Assembly: GCA_009845425.1 (NCBI GenBank)
Contig: VXZQ01000013.1
Span: 1 to 33,228 of the forward strand
DNA: 33,228 nt
Origin: Holophagales bacterium
Lineage (GTDB): Bacteria > Acidobacteriota > Thermoanaerobaculia > Multivoradales > Multivoraceae
Reading direction: 5' to 3'
Below the pieces are notes generated by a model. That model saw nothing but the letters and a program-made list of their open reading frames with translations. It was not told the origin of the DNA and ran no database searches. The position numbers and the translations under genes were made by a program. Positions 8,219 to 16,366 of the stretch are shown here, piece after piece (the stretch's first letter is position 1; each line of letters begins with the position of its first letter).

Positions 8219-8224
8219 TACACT
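8219..8224 (+). promoter_or_regulatory. -10-like element TACACT
   Basis: cgcTACACT 35 bases before ATG 8260 of P3, matching the GCTAnnCT set. No -35 is evident. Confidence 0.42.
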
Positions 8225-8259
8225 GACCGACACCCACAGCCAACGGACGGGAGGTCGAG

Positions 8260-9402
8260 ATGCGGATCAGACGACGGAGGTCTTCGTTCTGGAGGGTCTG
8301 GGGCAGTGCCCTGGTGTCGATCGGAGCCCTGGTGGTGATCGCCGCGGCCGCCGCGCTCATGATGTTCGCGGCCTCCGCCGCGGAGGCCCAGGAGATTCCG
8401 AGACGGCACGATGGTCGTCCCGACCTCTCAGGCACCTACGACATCGCCACCCTGACGCCGGCCCAGCGGCCGGACCGGTTCGGCGACCGGCTCGAACTGA
8501 CGCAGGAGGAGGCCAAAGCACTCGCCGAGCACTGGTCGACGAACTTCGACAAGGACCACGCACCGAGCGACCCGAACCGCGAGGCGCCGCCGAAGGGCGG
8601 CACCGGCATCTACGCCCCCGAGTTCACCGGCGCGGCGGGCAAGGTCGGCGGCTACAACGCCTTCTTCGTCGACATCGGCACCGGCGCCTTCCAGCTCGAC
8701 GGCAAGTACCGCACCTCGATCGTCACGGACCCGCCTGACGGACGCTATCCGCCGCTCAGCGAGCTCGGGCAGGAGCGGAGCAAGCGGGTGGCTCCCTTCC
8801 GGCACGAGAACACCGGCACGGCCTGGTGGCTGGAACTTCCCGTCGGCCCGTACGACGATCACGAGCTACGGCCCCTGGCCGAGCGCTGCATCCTCACCCG
8901 CGGCGCCTCCGGGCCTCCATCCATGCCGGGGATGTACAACAACCTGAAAACGATCGTGCAGACGGACACTCACGTGATGATCCTGATCGAGTGGATGCAC
9001 GACGTACGGATCATCCGACTCGACTCCGAGCACCTGCCCGACACGATCCGCAACTGGAGCGGCGACTCCATCGGCTGGTGGGAAGGGGACACCCTGGTCG
9101 TCGAGACGACGAACTTCCGGGAGATCCCCGGCTCCGTCACCCGGGGTTCGCGCGACATGCGGGTGACGGAGCGGTTCAGCCGCATCGACGCGGAGAACCT
9201 GCGCTACGAGTTCACGGTCGAGGACCCCGCCTACGAGACCGCCTGGAGCGGCGAGTACCCGTGGCCCGCGACCTCGCACAAGCTCTACGAGTATGCCTGT
9301 CACGAGGGGAACTACGCCTTCGGCAACATCATGCGCGGCGCGCGGCTGCTGGAGCGAGAGGCCATCGAACAGGGCACGTCGGGCGGCTCGACCGGAGACT
9401 GA
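8260..9402 (+). CDS. Secreted P-family protein P3
   Basis: 380 residues from ATG 8260 with GGGAGG at 8249-8254. A long Arg-rich leader (RIRRRR) and hydrophobic stretch to about residue 41 form a signal peptide or N-terminal anchor ending AEAQ. Family blocks follow: HDGRPDLSGTYDIATLTPAQRP (50-71), GTGIYAPEFTGAAGKVGGYNAFFVDIG (114-140), RTSIVTDPPDGR, AERC (C210), YNNLKTIVQTDTHVMILIEWMHDVR, WWEGDTLVV (273-281) and EYACHEGNY (344-352, C347, H348). It is the closest relative of P1: around 44 residues in the GTGIYAPEF region differ at about four positions. It heads a same-strand run and is four bases from the DUF1295 gene, so these two are almost certainly co-transcribed. Molecular function is unknown. 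Confidence 0.88.
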   Translation: MRIRRRRSSFWRVWGSALVSIGALVVIAAAAALMMFAASAAEAQEIPRRHDGRPDLSGTYDIATLTPAQRPDRFGDRLELTQEEAKALAEHWSTNFDKDHAPSDPNREAPPKGGTGIYAPEFTGAAGKVGGYNAFFVDIGTGAFQLDGKYRTSIVTDPPDGRYPPLSELGQERSKRVAPFRHENTGTAWWLELPVGPYDDHELRPLAERCILTRGASGPPSMPGMYNNLKTIVQTDTHVMILIEWMHDVRIIRLDSEHLPDTIRNWSGDSIGWWEGDTLVVETTNFREIPGSVTRGSRDMRVTERFSRIDAENLRYEFTVEDPAYETAWSGEYPWPATSHKLYEYACHEGNYAFGNIMRGARLLEREAIEQGTSGGSTGD

Positions 9403-9406
9403 GCCC

Positions 9407-10252
9407 ATGCCGGACATCAACTTCATCCCCCACCCGCTCGTCGGCACGCCGATGGGCACCGCGCTCGACCTGTACGTGATCCTGGCGATCCTGTGCTGGC
9501 TCACCTCGGTCATCACCCGCGAGTACTCCTGGGTGGACCGCCTCTGGTCGATCTGCCCGCCCGTCTACTGCCTGATCGTGGCCTTCTCCACGGACTTCGA
9601 GTTCTCGCGAGTCAACGTGATGACCCTCCTCGTGCTGCTCTGGGGGCTACGCCTCACCTTCAACTTCGCCCGCAAGGGGGGCTACTGGAAGGGCGGCGAG
9701 GACTACCGCTGGGCCACCGTCAGGGAGCGCTTCGGCCCCGTCGCCATCCAGGTGATGAACGCGACGATCATCGCGCCCGGCCAGATGCTGCTGATCTGGT
9801 GGTTCACGTCGCCGATCCACGCGGCCTGGGAGGCGGGGGACACGCCGCTGGGCGGACTCGACTTCGTCGCCGCCGGGCTGTTCCTTCTCCTCCTGATCGG
9901 CGAGACCGTCGCCGACGAGCAGATGTGGGCCTTCCAGCAGGACAAGAAACGCCGGGTCGCGGCCGGCGAGGAAGTCGCTCAACCGTTCATGAATCGCGGC
10001 CTCTTCCGAATCTGCCGCCATCCGAACTACCTGTGCGAGATGGGCATGTGGTGCGCTTTCTACCTGTTCGCCGTCGCGGCGTCGGGCGAGTGGCTCCACT
10101 GGACCGGTTTCGGCTGTCTGGGACTGATCGGCCTCGTCGTCGGGTCGATACCGCTCGCGGAGTCCATCTCGGCCGCCAGGTATCCGTCGTACCCGGAGTA
10201 CAAGGCCTCCACCCCCTGCCTCATTCCGGGCCTGCGCCTCGGCAAACCGTAG
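9407..10252 (+). CDS. DUF1295 / steroid 5-alpha-reductase-like membrane protein
   Basis: 281 residues from ATG 9407, four bases after the P3 stop; the frame is open upstream inside P3 but that part is out-of-frame shadow. At least six membrane segments are visible. The C-terminal half carries the DUF1295/ICMT-like signature: NRGLFRICRHPNYLCEMGMW (RHPNY at 204-208) and YPSYPEYKASTPCLIPG near the end, the NADPH- or SAM-binding region of the wider reductase/methyltransferase fold. WSWVDRLW-type and LRLTFNFARKGGYW blocks are also typical of DUF1295. Members are inner-membrane proteins annotated as 3-oxo-5-alpha-steroid 4-dehydrogenase-like, but the bacterial substrates are mostly unproven. Adjacent to a P-family gene, it could modify a lipid or sterol-like compound; that is inference. 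Confidence 0.87.
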   Translation: MPDINFIPHPLVGTPMGTALDLYVILAILCWLTSVITREYSWVDRLWSICPPVYCLIVAFSTDFEFSRVNVMTLLVLLWGLRLTFNFARKGGYWKGGEDYRWATVRERFGPVAIQVMNATIIAPGQMLLIWWFTSPIHAAWEAGDTPLGGLDFVAAGLFLLLLIGETVADEQMWAFQQDKKRRVAAGEEVAQPFMNRGLFRICRHPNYLCEMGMWCAFYLFAVAASGEWLHWTGFGCLGLIGLVVGSIPLAESISAARYPSYPEYKASTPCLIPGLRLGKP

Positions 10253-10258
10253 TACGCT
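10253..10258 (+). promoter_or_regulatory. -10-like element TACGCT
   Basis: agTACGCT starts directly after the DUF1295 stop and lies 39 bases before the GTG start at 10298. It fits the recurring TAnnCT pattern. Confidence 0.38.
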
Positions 10259-10297
10259 CGCCGACGCTCCGCTCAACCCCGTAAGGAGGAACCACGC

Positions 10298-11593
10298 GTG
10301 ATTCGATTGCGTCCTCGGGGGCAGTACGCCCCGCTCGCCACTGCCGCCGTTGCCCTGCTGCTGGCGGTCTTCGTTCTCGCACCGGCGTTCGCCGCCGAGC
10401 CCGAACTGCAGCACGCCAAGCCGGCCGACGTCGGCATGGATCCGGCCGGCCTCAAGAAGCTCAACGAGGCCATGCACGGCATGGTCGACGGTGGCCAGCT
10501 CGCCGGCGTCGTCACGATGGTCTCCCGCAAGGGGAAGGTCGTCCACTTCGACGCCTACGGCAAGCGGGACATCGAGAACGGACTCCCGGTCGAGAAGGAC
10601 ACGATCTTCCGCATCTACTCGATGACGAAGCCGATCGTCGGGGTCGCGCTGATGACCTACTACGACGAGGGCCGCTTCACGCTCGACGACCCCGTGTCGA
10701 AGTTCATTCCCGAGTTCGCCGACCTCAAGGTCGCGAAGGAGGACGGACCGGACGGCAACCCGATCACGGAGGACGCCGACCATCCGATGACGATGCGGGA
10801 ACTGATGAGCCACACCGCCGGACTGACCTACGGGCTGTTCTCGCGGTCCCAGGTCGACACGCTCTACACGCAGGCGGGCATCATCGACTTCAACCAGAAC
10901 CTCAAGGAGATGATCGACAAGCTGGCGAAGATCCCGCTCCGCCAGCAGCCCGGCTCGATGTGGCACTACAGCGTCGCAGTCGATGTCCAGGGCTACATCC
11001 TCGAGGTGCTCGCCGGCAAGCCGCTCGACGAGGTCCTGAACGAGCGCCTGTTCGGGCCCCTGGGCATGACGGACACCGCTTTCTGGGTGGAACCCGGCAA
11101 GGTCGACCGCTTCTCGCACATGTACCAGTCAACCGGAGGCAAGCTGACCAAGGTCGAGTTCGGCCAGTACCTGGAGAAGCCGAAGTTCCTCTCCGGCGGC
11201 GGCGGCCTCGTCGGCACCGCGACGGACTACATGCGCTTCGCCCAGATGCTCGCCAACGGCGGCGAACTCGACGGTGTCCGCATCCTGAAGCCGGAGACGG
11301 TGAAGCTGATGCACACCAACCACCTGCCAGATGGCGTCACCGACATGGGCCCGCTCTACCGCGGCAACCGCTTCGGCCTGGACTTCTCGATCGTCACCGA
11401 TCCGAACCCGGCGACCGACCACGAGCGTGCCAGGGGCGAGTACTGGTGGTACGGGATCGGCGGCACCTGGTTCGGCATCAACCCGGTGCAGGACCTGGTC
11501 GTCGTCGGCATGATCCAGAGCCGCGACTTCCAGGCCGCCTCGGCCGCGCGGATCGGCAGCAAGCGGCTGGCCTACGAAGCGATTGTCGACTGA
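10298..11593 (+). CDS. Serine hydrolase, class C beta-lactamase fold (family VIII esterase-like), exported
   Basis: 431 residues from a GTG at 10298, fixed by a strong AAGGAGGA at 10283-10290. Signal peptide (AAVALLLAVFVLAPAFAA, cleavage near 33). Catalytic motifs of PF00144: SMTK at 108-111 gives nucleophile Ser108 and Lys111, and Y224 in HYSVAVDVQGY is the second catalytic Tyr (Y-S-V in place of the YxN of true beta-lactamases, usual in esterases of this fold). MSHTAGLTYG and LSGGGGLVGTATDYMRFAQML are further family blocks, and WFGINPVQDLVVVGMIQ forms the terminal strand. Likely a periplasmic esterase or peptidase; antibiotic hydrolysis is not indicated. The symporter gene follows 60 bases downstream and might import the product. 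Confidence 0.9.
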   Translation: MIRLRPRGQYAPLATAAVALLLAVFVLAPAFAAEPELQHAKPADVGMDPAGLKKLNEAMHGMVDGGQLAGVVTMVSRKGKVVHFDAYGKRDIENGLPVEKDTIFRIYSMTKPIVGVALMTYYDEGRFTLDDPVSKFIPEFADLKVAKEDGPDGNPITEDADHPMTMRELMSHTAGLTYGLFSRSQVDTLYTQAGIIDFNQNLKEMIDKLAKIPLRQQPGSMWHYSVAVDVQGYILEVLAGKPLDEVLNERLFGPLGMTDTAFWVEPGKVDRFSHMYQSTGGKLTKVEFGQYLEKPKFLSGGGGLVGTATDYMRFAQMLANGGELDGVRILKPETVKLMHTNHLPDGVTDMGPLYRGNRFGLDFSIVTDPNPATDHERARGEYWWYGIGGTWFGINPVQDLVVVGMIQSRDFQAASAARIGSKRLAYEAIVD

Positions 11594-11653
11594 ACTGCGC
11601 CCCGGGCGCGCCTGAGGCCGGAGGAACCACCTGAGCTGTCGAGGAGGTAGTCG

Positions 11654-13246
11654 ATGAGTCTGTTTGCCTGGTCGTGGATGTTCCTCATCCTCTACATCGT
11701 CGGCATGCTCACGTTCGGCTGGATCGCCAGCCGGCGGATCAGTAACGCGGACGATTTCGCCACCGCGCGGAGCAGCTACGGCCCCTACTTCCTGGCCCTT
11801 GCCTTCGCCGCCACCACCGCCAGCGGCGCCACCTTCCTCGGCAGTCCCGGCCTCGGCTACGACTTCGGTATGGCCAGCGTCTGGGGCAAGTTCCTCTATC
11901 CGATGGGGGTCTACTTCGGGGTCCTCATCACGATCAGGCTGGTCGCCAATTCGGGCCACAAGTTCGGCAACCGCTCGATCCCGGAGTACCTGGGCGACCG
12001 CTACCAGAGCGACGGCGTCCGCCTGCTGGTCTCGATCTTCTCGCTGGTCCTGTTCTTCTACATCGCCGGCCAGCTCGTGTCCGGCCTCGTCATGTTCGAG
12101 ATCATGCTCGGTCTCGAACCGTTGACGGCCCTGATCATCACCTCCGGCGTTCTGCTGGTGTACGTCGTTCTCGGCGGCGCCCACGCCGACATCCTCACCG
12201 ACGGCATCCAGGGAATGATGATGCTCGGCGTCGCGGTCGTCGTCATCATCATGTTCCTGTTCGCTTCCGGCATGGACGGCGGACTCGGCGCATTGGTCGC
12301 CAACCTGCGCGTGCAGGACCCGAACCTCGTGGGGCCGCTCAACAAGTCGAACTCGCTCTACGACTCGTGGTGGGCGATCGCCTGTGTCCTGTTCGCCCAC
12401 ATCCCGCTCGGCATGCTCCCGCACATCGGCAACAAGGTGTGGGCGCTCAGAAACGACGGCGACCGGATGCGCTTCGTCAAGCTCGCCTTCGCCGTCGGGC
12501 TGACGATGGGCATGCTCGGACTCGGCGGCATCCTGGCCCGCGGCGTCCTGGGTACCGAGCTGCTTGAGGCCGGCCGCAATGCGAACGAGGCGCTCCCCGC
12601 GCTCTTCATCGAGCTGTTCCCGACCTGGCTCGCCGCCCTGATCGGGGTCGGCATCCTGGCCGCGATCATGTCGACCGCGGACGGGCTCGTCGTGTCGTCC
12701 TCCCAGATCGTCGCCAACGACATCTATCGCCGCTCGATCGTCCCCAAGTACTCACCTCACCTGAGCGACAAGGAAGTCGACCGCAAGGTGCTCGTGATCA
12801 GCCGCTGGAGCACGGTGATCGTGCTGATCCTCTGCACCTGGATGGCCTGGGCGATGCAGGACATGAACATCGCCCTGCTCGTCTGGGTGGGCACCGGCGG
12901 CATGATGGCCGCCTTCGCCGGCCCGCTGGTGGTCGGTGGCCTGTGGCGCGGCGTCACCCTGGCAGGCGCTTACACCGGCCTCGTCAGCGGCATGTTGACC
13001 TTCGTTCTGTTGCGCAGCGGCCTGCCCTGGATGATCGTCGATCCGGGCTCGCTCGGCCCCCTGTCGGGCATCGCGCAGTGGCTCGCGCACTACCAGATCA
13101 ACCCGTACTCGTGCGCGGTGGTCGGCGAGGTCGTATCGATCGCCGGAACCTATGTCGTGTCCAAGCTGACGCAGCCACTGCCGGAAGCGCATGTCGAGCG
13201 ACTGTTCAGCGCGCCGGCCGAAACGGCGGAAGCTGCAGGGGGATAG
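11654..13246 (+). CDS. Sodium:solute symporter family (SSF) transporter
   Basis: 530 residues from ATG 11654 with GAGGAGG at 11641-11647. About thirteen hydrophobic segments are visible. SSF signatures include ADDFATARSSYGPYFLALAFAATTASGATFLGSPGLGYDFG in the first helices (conserved S/T/G-rich sodium region; shown as key residues TTASGATFLG), RSIPEYLGDRY, YVVLGGAHADILTDGIQG and ALIGVGILAAIMSTADGLVVSSSQIVANDIY, the classic SSF block with the sodium-coordinating Ser/Thr. Imports a small solute (acid, amino acid or sugar) with Na+; the substrate is not predictable. It follows the exported hydrolase on the same strand, which suggests uptake of a hydrolysis product. Length is normal for the family. 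Confidence 0.92.
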   Translation: MSLFAWSWMFLILYIVGMLTFGWIASRRISNADDFATARSSYGPYFLALAFAATTASGATFLGSPGLGYDFGMASVWGKFLYPMGVYFGVLITIRLVANSGHKFGNRSIPEYLGDRYQSDGVRLLVSIFSLVLFFYIAGQLVSGLVMFEIMLGLEPLTALIITSGVLLVYVVLGGAHADILTDGIQGMMMLGVAVVVIIMFLFASGMDGGLGALVANLRVQDPNLVGPLNKSNSLYDSWWAIACVLFAHIPLGMLPHIGNKVWALRNDGDRMRFVKLAFAVGLTMGMLGLGGILARGVLGTELLEAGRNANEALPALFIELFPTWLAALIGVGILAAIMSTADGLVVSSSQIVANDIYRRSIVPKYSPHLSDKEVDRKVLVISRWSTVIVLILCTWMAWAMQDMNIALLVWVGTGGMMAAFAGPLVVGGLWRGVTLAGAYTGLVSGMLTFVLLRSGLPWMIVDPGSLGPLSGIAQWLAHYQINPYSCAVVGEVVSIAGTYVVSKLTQPLPEAHVERLFSAPAETAEAAGG

Positions 13247-13247
13247 C

Positions 13248-13253
13248 TAGACT
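13248..13253 (+). promoter_or_regulatory. -10-like element TAGACT
   Basis: agcTAGACT immediately after the symporter stop, 36 bases before ATG 13290 of P4. Same octamer core as at 26925. Confidence 0.42.
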
Positions 13254-13289
13254 CCACGGCAGAGTTCGACACAACGAGGAGGGACGACC

Positions 13290-14357
13290 ATGCGTCGCCA
13301 CCGAAACGCTCGCCTCCGCTTCCCGTGGATTCCGGTTCTGGCCGCGGCGTTGACGATCACCGCGCTGCCGGCCGCGCTGCCGGCCCAGGAAGCGTCCGCC
13401 TGGACGCCGCCGCTGGCTGCGGACGGCAAGCCCGACATCTCCGGCGTCTGGGACTTCCGCACCCTCACGCCGCTGCAGCGGCCCACGGACCAGGAAGCCG
13501 TCATCGACGAGGCCAGGGCCGCCGAGATCGAGGCGGCCGCGGTGGAACGGGCGCGCGTCGCCGATCTGCCCAGTGACCCTGAGGAGAGAAGGCTCGAGGC
13601 CGGCGGCGAAGTCGGCGGCTACAACAACTTCTGGTTCGACCGCGGCGCCAGGGTCGTCGAAGACCTGCGCACGTCGCTGATCATCGATCCGCCGAACGGC
13701 CGGCTGCCGGCGACGCACCCCGGCATCGAGCGAAAGACGCTCGGCGACGACAAGCCGATCGACCGCCCGGTGCGGCTCCGGGTCGGCGGCATCGGTCTCG
13801 ACAGCTACGAGGATCGGGGATTGGCCGAGCGCTGCATCCTCGGCTTCAACGTGGGGCCTCCGATCACGCCGGGCGGCTACAACCAGAACATCCAGATCTT
13901 CCAGTCCGCGAACCACGTGGCGATCCTCAACGAGATGGTCCATGACACCCGCATCGTGCCTCTCGACGGGCGCCCGCACCTTCCCGACTCGGTGCGGCAA
14001 TGGATGGGCAACTCCCGCGGCTACTGGGAAGGCGACACCCTGGTCGTCGAAACGAAGAACTTCAGCGACCTGGTGTCGAGCTTCAGCGGAAGCGCGTTCA
14101 GTTCCCTCGGCAACGCCTGGGAGATGCACGTCACCGAGAAGTTCCGGCGCGTCGCCGAGGACACCCTGCTGTACGAGTACACGGTGAACGACCCGGCGAC
14201 GTACACGCGGCCCTTCACCGCCCGCCTGCTGATGAAGAAGGGCGAGGTTCCGCTGTACGAGTACGCCTGCCACGAAGGCAACTACGGCCTGTACAACATC
14301 CTTTCCGGCGCCCGCGCCGAGGAGGCCGAAGCCACGGCGTCCGGCGGCGGCCAGTAG
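13290..14357 (+). CDS. Secreted P-family protein P4
   Basis: 355 residues from ATG 13290 with GAGGAGGG at 13275-13282. Signal peptide (PVLAAALTITALPAALPAQ, cleavage near 32). Family blocks: ADGKPDISGVWDFRTLTPLQRP (44-65), GGYNNFWFDRG (109-119), RTSLIIDPPNGR, AERC (C182), then a divergent GGYNQNIQIFQSANHVAILNEMVHDTR, YWEGDTLVV (245-253) and EYACHEGNY (324-332, C327, H328). It lacks the GPYDD and TAWW motifs of P1-P3, and the middle differs (SYEDRGLAERC), so it is a separate subgroup nearer the P6 domain (both read GNYGxxNILSGAR). Function unknown. Ten bases separate its stop from the convergent small gene. Confidence 0.87.
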   Translation: MRRHRNARLRFPWIPVLAAALTITALPAALPAQEASAWTPPLAADGKPDISGVWDFRTLTPLQRPTDQEAVIDEARAAEIEAAAVERARVADLPSDPEERRLEAGGEVGGYNNFWFDRGARVVEDLRTSLIIDPPNGRLPATHPGIERKTLGDDKPIDRPVRLRVGGIGLDSYEDRGLAERCILGFNVGPPITPGGYNQNIQIFQSANHVAILNEMVHDTRIVPLDGRPHLPDSVRQWMGNSRGYWEGDTLVVETKNFSDLVSSFSGSAFSSLGNAWEMHVTEKFRRVAEDTLLYEYTVNDPATYTRPFTARLLMKKGEVPLYEYACHEGNYGLYNILSGARAEEAEATASGGGQ

Positions 14358-14366
14358 ACGGCGGGG

Positions 14367-14576
14367 TCAGTCGTCCCAGTCGGGGAGCGGCTGCGGACCC
14401 GGGACGATCCCCGCGATGTCCGGGTCCTCGCCGGTCGTGTTCTCCGGCGCCTCCAGGGCCGCCTGCTCCTTCTCGATCTTCCGCTGCGCACGCCGTTCCA
14501 GCTTCTCCTGGCGCCTCTGGCGCTTGCGCATCTCTCGTTGACGTTTCGCGAAAGTGGTCGGACCAGGTCTGGCCAT
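14367..14576 (-). CDS. Small Arg/Lys-rich coiled-coil protein, unknown
   Basis: 69 residues. ATG 14576 is preferred over one 51 bases upstream because GGAGGAGGGGAGAT precedes it. The sequence begins MARPGPTTFAKRQREMRKRQ and continues with alternating Arg, Lys, Gln and Glu (roughly residues 10-40), which would form one highly charged helix, then an acidic, Pro-rich end (PQPLPDWDD). Small proteins starting M-x-R-P-G-P-x-x-F-A-K-R-Q-R-E are familiar to me from several deep-branching Gram-negative phyla with no assigned function. Cytoplasmic; RNA or ribosome association is conceivable from charge but unproven. It sits between convergent P4 and the AbgT gene. Confidence 0.7.
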   Translation of the reverse strand: MARPGPTTFAKRQREMRKRQRRQEKLERRAQRKIEKEQAALEAPENTTGEDPDIAGIVPGPQPLPDWDD

Positions 14577-14684
14577 AGGCGATCTCCCCTCCTCCGCGCC
14601 GACTCGCGCCGGGGCGGAACGGGTCATGGTAACAGGACCTTGACAGCGTGCCGGAGAACGGCCGCCAGCGAAGCCGGAGTCCTC

Positions 14685-16313
14685 TCAGGGCGTGTAGTAG
14701 GTCGGCGACCCGGGGCCGACCGGGAGGCCGAGCGCGAACACCCACACGTAGAACAGCGTCACCCAGCCGATCAGGTAGGAGATCGAGTAGGGAATCATCG
14801 TCGCGATCAGGGTGCCGATTCCCAGCTTCCGGTCGTACCGCATCGCCACCGCCAGGATGAGCCCGAAGTAGCTCATCATCGGCGTGATGATGTTCGTCGT
14901 CGAGTCGCCGATCCGGTAGGCGGCCTGGATGACCTCAGGGCTGTAGCCAACGGTCATCAGCATCGGCACGAAGATGGGCGCCGTGACCGCCCACTGCGCC
15001 GAGGCACTGCCGAGCATCAGGTTGACGAAGCAGCACATCAGGATGAACGGCAGGAAGACGACCGGTCCGGTGAGGTCGAACCGCGTCAACAGGTCGGCGC
15101 CGACCACCGCCGTGATCGTCCCGAGGTTGGTCCAGTTGAAGAAGGAGACGAACTGGGCGGCGAAGAAGACGAGCACCATGTAGGGCCCGAGCGAACTCAT
15201 CGCCCTGCCCATGCCGTCGATCACGTCGCGGTCGTTCCGGACCGATCCCGTGACCCGGCCGTAGACGATCGACGGCACGATGAAGAAGACGAAGATGAGA
15301 GAGACGACGCTGCGCAGCATCGGCCTCAGGTCGTCGATCAGGAGCGCGTTCACCGCCGGGTCGCGGAACCAGCCGTTCTCCGGCAGAGCCAGCAGCGCCA
15401 GCCCGCCCAGCATGACAAGGACGGTCAAGCCCGCCAGCTTCAGACCGCGCTTTTCCTCCGGCGACAGCGTCTTGAGGCCTTCTTCCGGATCCTCCAGGTC
15501 GTCCGCCGCCCGGCTCGGCTCGAACTTCCCGAGCTTGGGTTCGACGATCCGGGTCGTCACCAGGGTGCCGATCACGGTGATCATGAAGGTGCTGACGAAC
15601 ATGAAGAGGTAGTTCGCGGTCGCCGGGATCTCGTTCACCGCGCCGGGCGCGTAGGACGGATCGATGATGCGCGCCGCCTCTGTCGTGATCCCGGCGAGCA
15701 GCGGATCGACCGTGCCGATCAGCACGTTCGCCGAGTAACCGCCCGACACGCCCGCGAACGCCGCAGCGAGACCGGCCAGCGGGTGGCGGCCGACCGCGCG
15801 AAACACGACCGCAGCCAGCGGGATCAGCACGACGTAGCCCATCTCGGACGCGGTGTTGGAGACGACCGACGCGAACACGACGACCGCGGTCAGCAGGTTC
15901 CGGGGCGCGCCCAGGACCAGCGCCCGCAGCAACGCGCCGAGCAGACCGGAACGTTCCGCGACACCGACCCCGAGCAACGCGACGAGGACCGTGCCCAGGG
16001 GCGCGAAGCCGGTGAAGTTCGTCACGAGGTTCATCGCGATCCGGCGCATCCCCTCCGGGTTCATCAGACTGACCGCGCGGATCAACCCGTCCTCGGAGCG
16101 GCCCGAGACGCCGGCGGGGCGCGGGTCGTCGACCTGCCAGTCGAGCATCTCCGCCATCCCCGAAACCAGCAGGATGAGCAGCGCCAGCACGGCGAATAGC
16201 GTCACCGGATGCGGCAACAGGTTGCCGAGGAACTCGACTACGTTCAGGAAGCGGGTGAAGAGGCCCGGCCCCTTCCGCGCCCGCCTGTTCCGTCGTCTCG
16301 GAGCCTCAGCCAT
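14685..16313 (-). CDS. AbgT family transporter
   Basis: 542 residues from ATG 16313. The N-terminus is strongly basic and cytoplasmic, followed by FLNVVEFLGNLLPHPVTLFAVLALLIL. AbgT signatures include FAPLGTVLVALLGVGVAERSGLLGALLR, SNTASEMGYVVLIPLAAVVFRAVGRHPLAGLAAAFAGVSGGYSAN in the first half (key block SNTASEMGYVVLIPL) and GSASAQWAVTAPIFVPMLM plus YRIGDSTTNIITPMMSYF in the second, the two re-entrant Ser/Thr/Asn-rich hairpins. Members move p-aminobenzoyl-glutamate or act as sulfonamide efflux pumps, driven by proton or sodium gradients. There is no SD; instead TACTGT lies eight bases before the ATG, so the mRNA may be leaderless. A 53-base gap separates it from the PhoD gene on the same strand. 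Confidence 0.92.
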   Translation of the reverse strand: MAEAPRRRNRRARKGPGLFTRFLNVVEFLGNLLPHPVTLFAVLALLILLVSGMAEMLDWQVDDPRPAGVSGRSEDGLIRAVSLMNPEGMRRIAMNLVTNFTGFAPLGTVLVALLGVGVAERSGLLGALLRALVLGAPRNLLTAVVVFASVVSNTASEMGYVVLIPLAAVVFRAVGRHPLAGLAAAFAGVSGGYSANVLIGTVDPLLAGITTEAARIIDPSYAPGAVNEIPATANYLFMFVSTFMITVIGTLVTTRIVEPKLGKFEPSRAADDLEDPEEGLKTLSPEEKRGLKLAGLTVLVMLGGLALLALPENGWFRDPAVNALLIDDLRPMLRSVVSLIFVFFIVPSIVYGRVTGSVRNDRDVIDGMGRAMSSLGPYMVLVFFAAQFVSFFNWTNLGTITAVVGADLLTRFDLTGPVVFLPFILMCCFVNLMLGSASAQWAVTAPIFVPMLMTVGYSPEVIQAAYRIGDSTTNIITPMMSYFGLILAVAMRYDRKLGIGTLIATMIPYSISYLIGWVTLFYVWVFALGLPVGPGSPTYYTP

Positions 16314-16320
16314 CCGCGGA

Positions 16321-16326
16321 ACAGTA
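16321..16326 (-). promoter_or_regulatory. -10-like element TACTGT for a possible leaderless mRNA
   Basis: On the minus strand gttTACTGT-like sequence (TACTGT) ends seven bases before the AbgT ATG. Transcription would begin about at the start codon, which has no SD. Confidence 0.3.
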
Positions 16327-16366
16327 ACCCAGAGCCGCAGGTGGACCCGAAGCGCGGAAAGCGCCT

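Noticed and set aside
8173..8338. Plus-strand small frame starting after GGGGAGGATG
   Set aside because: SD-like context is good, but the peptide has no features and runs through the P3 promoter and start.
10298..11593. Antibiotic-resistance beta-lactamase
   Set aside because: The fold matches class C, but the second motif is YSV and the overall pattern is that of exported esterase-like hydrolases, so a resistance role is not supported.
14538..16199. 553-residue plus-strand open frame
   Set aside because: Opposite the AbgT gene; dominated by Arg, His, Asp and Gln with no domain.
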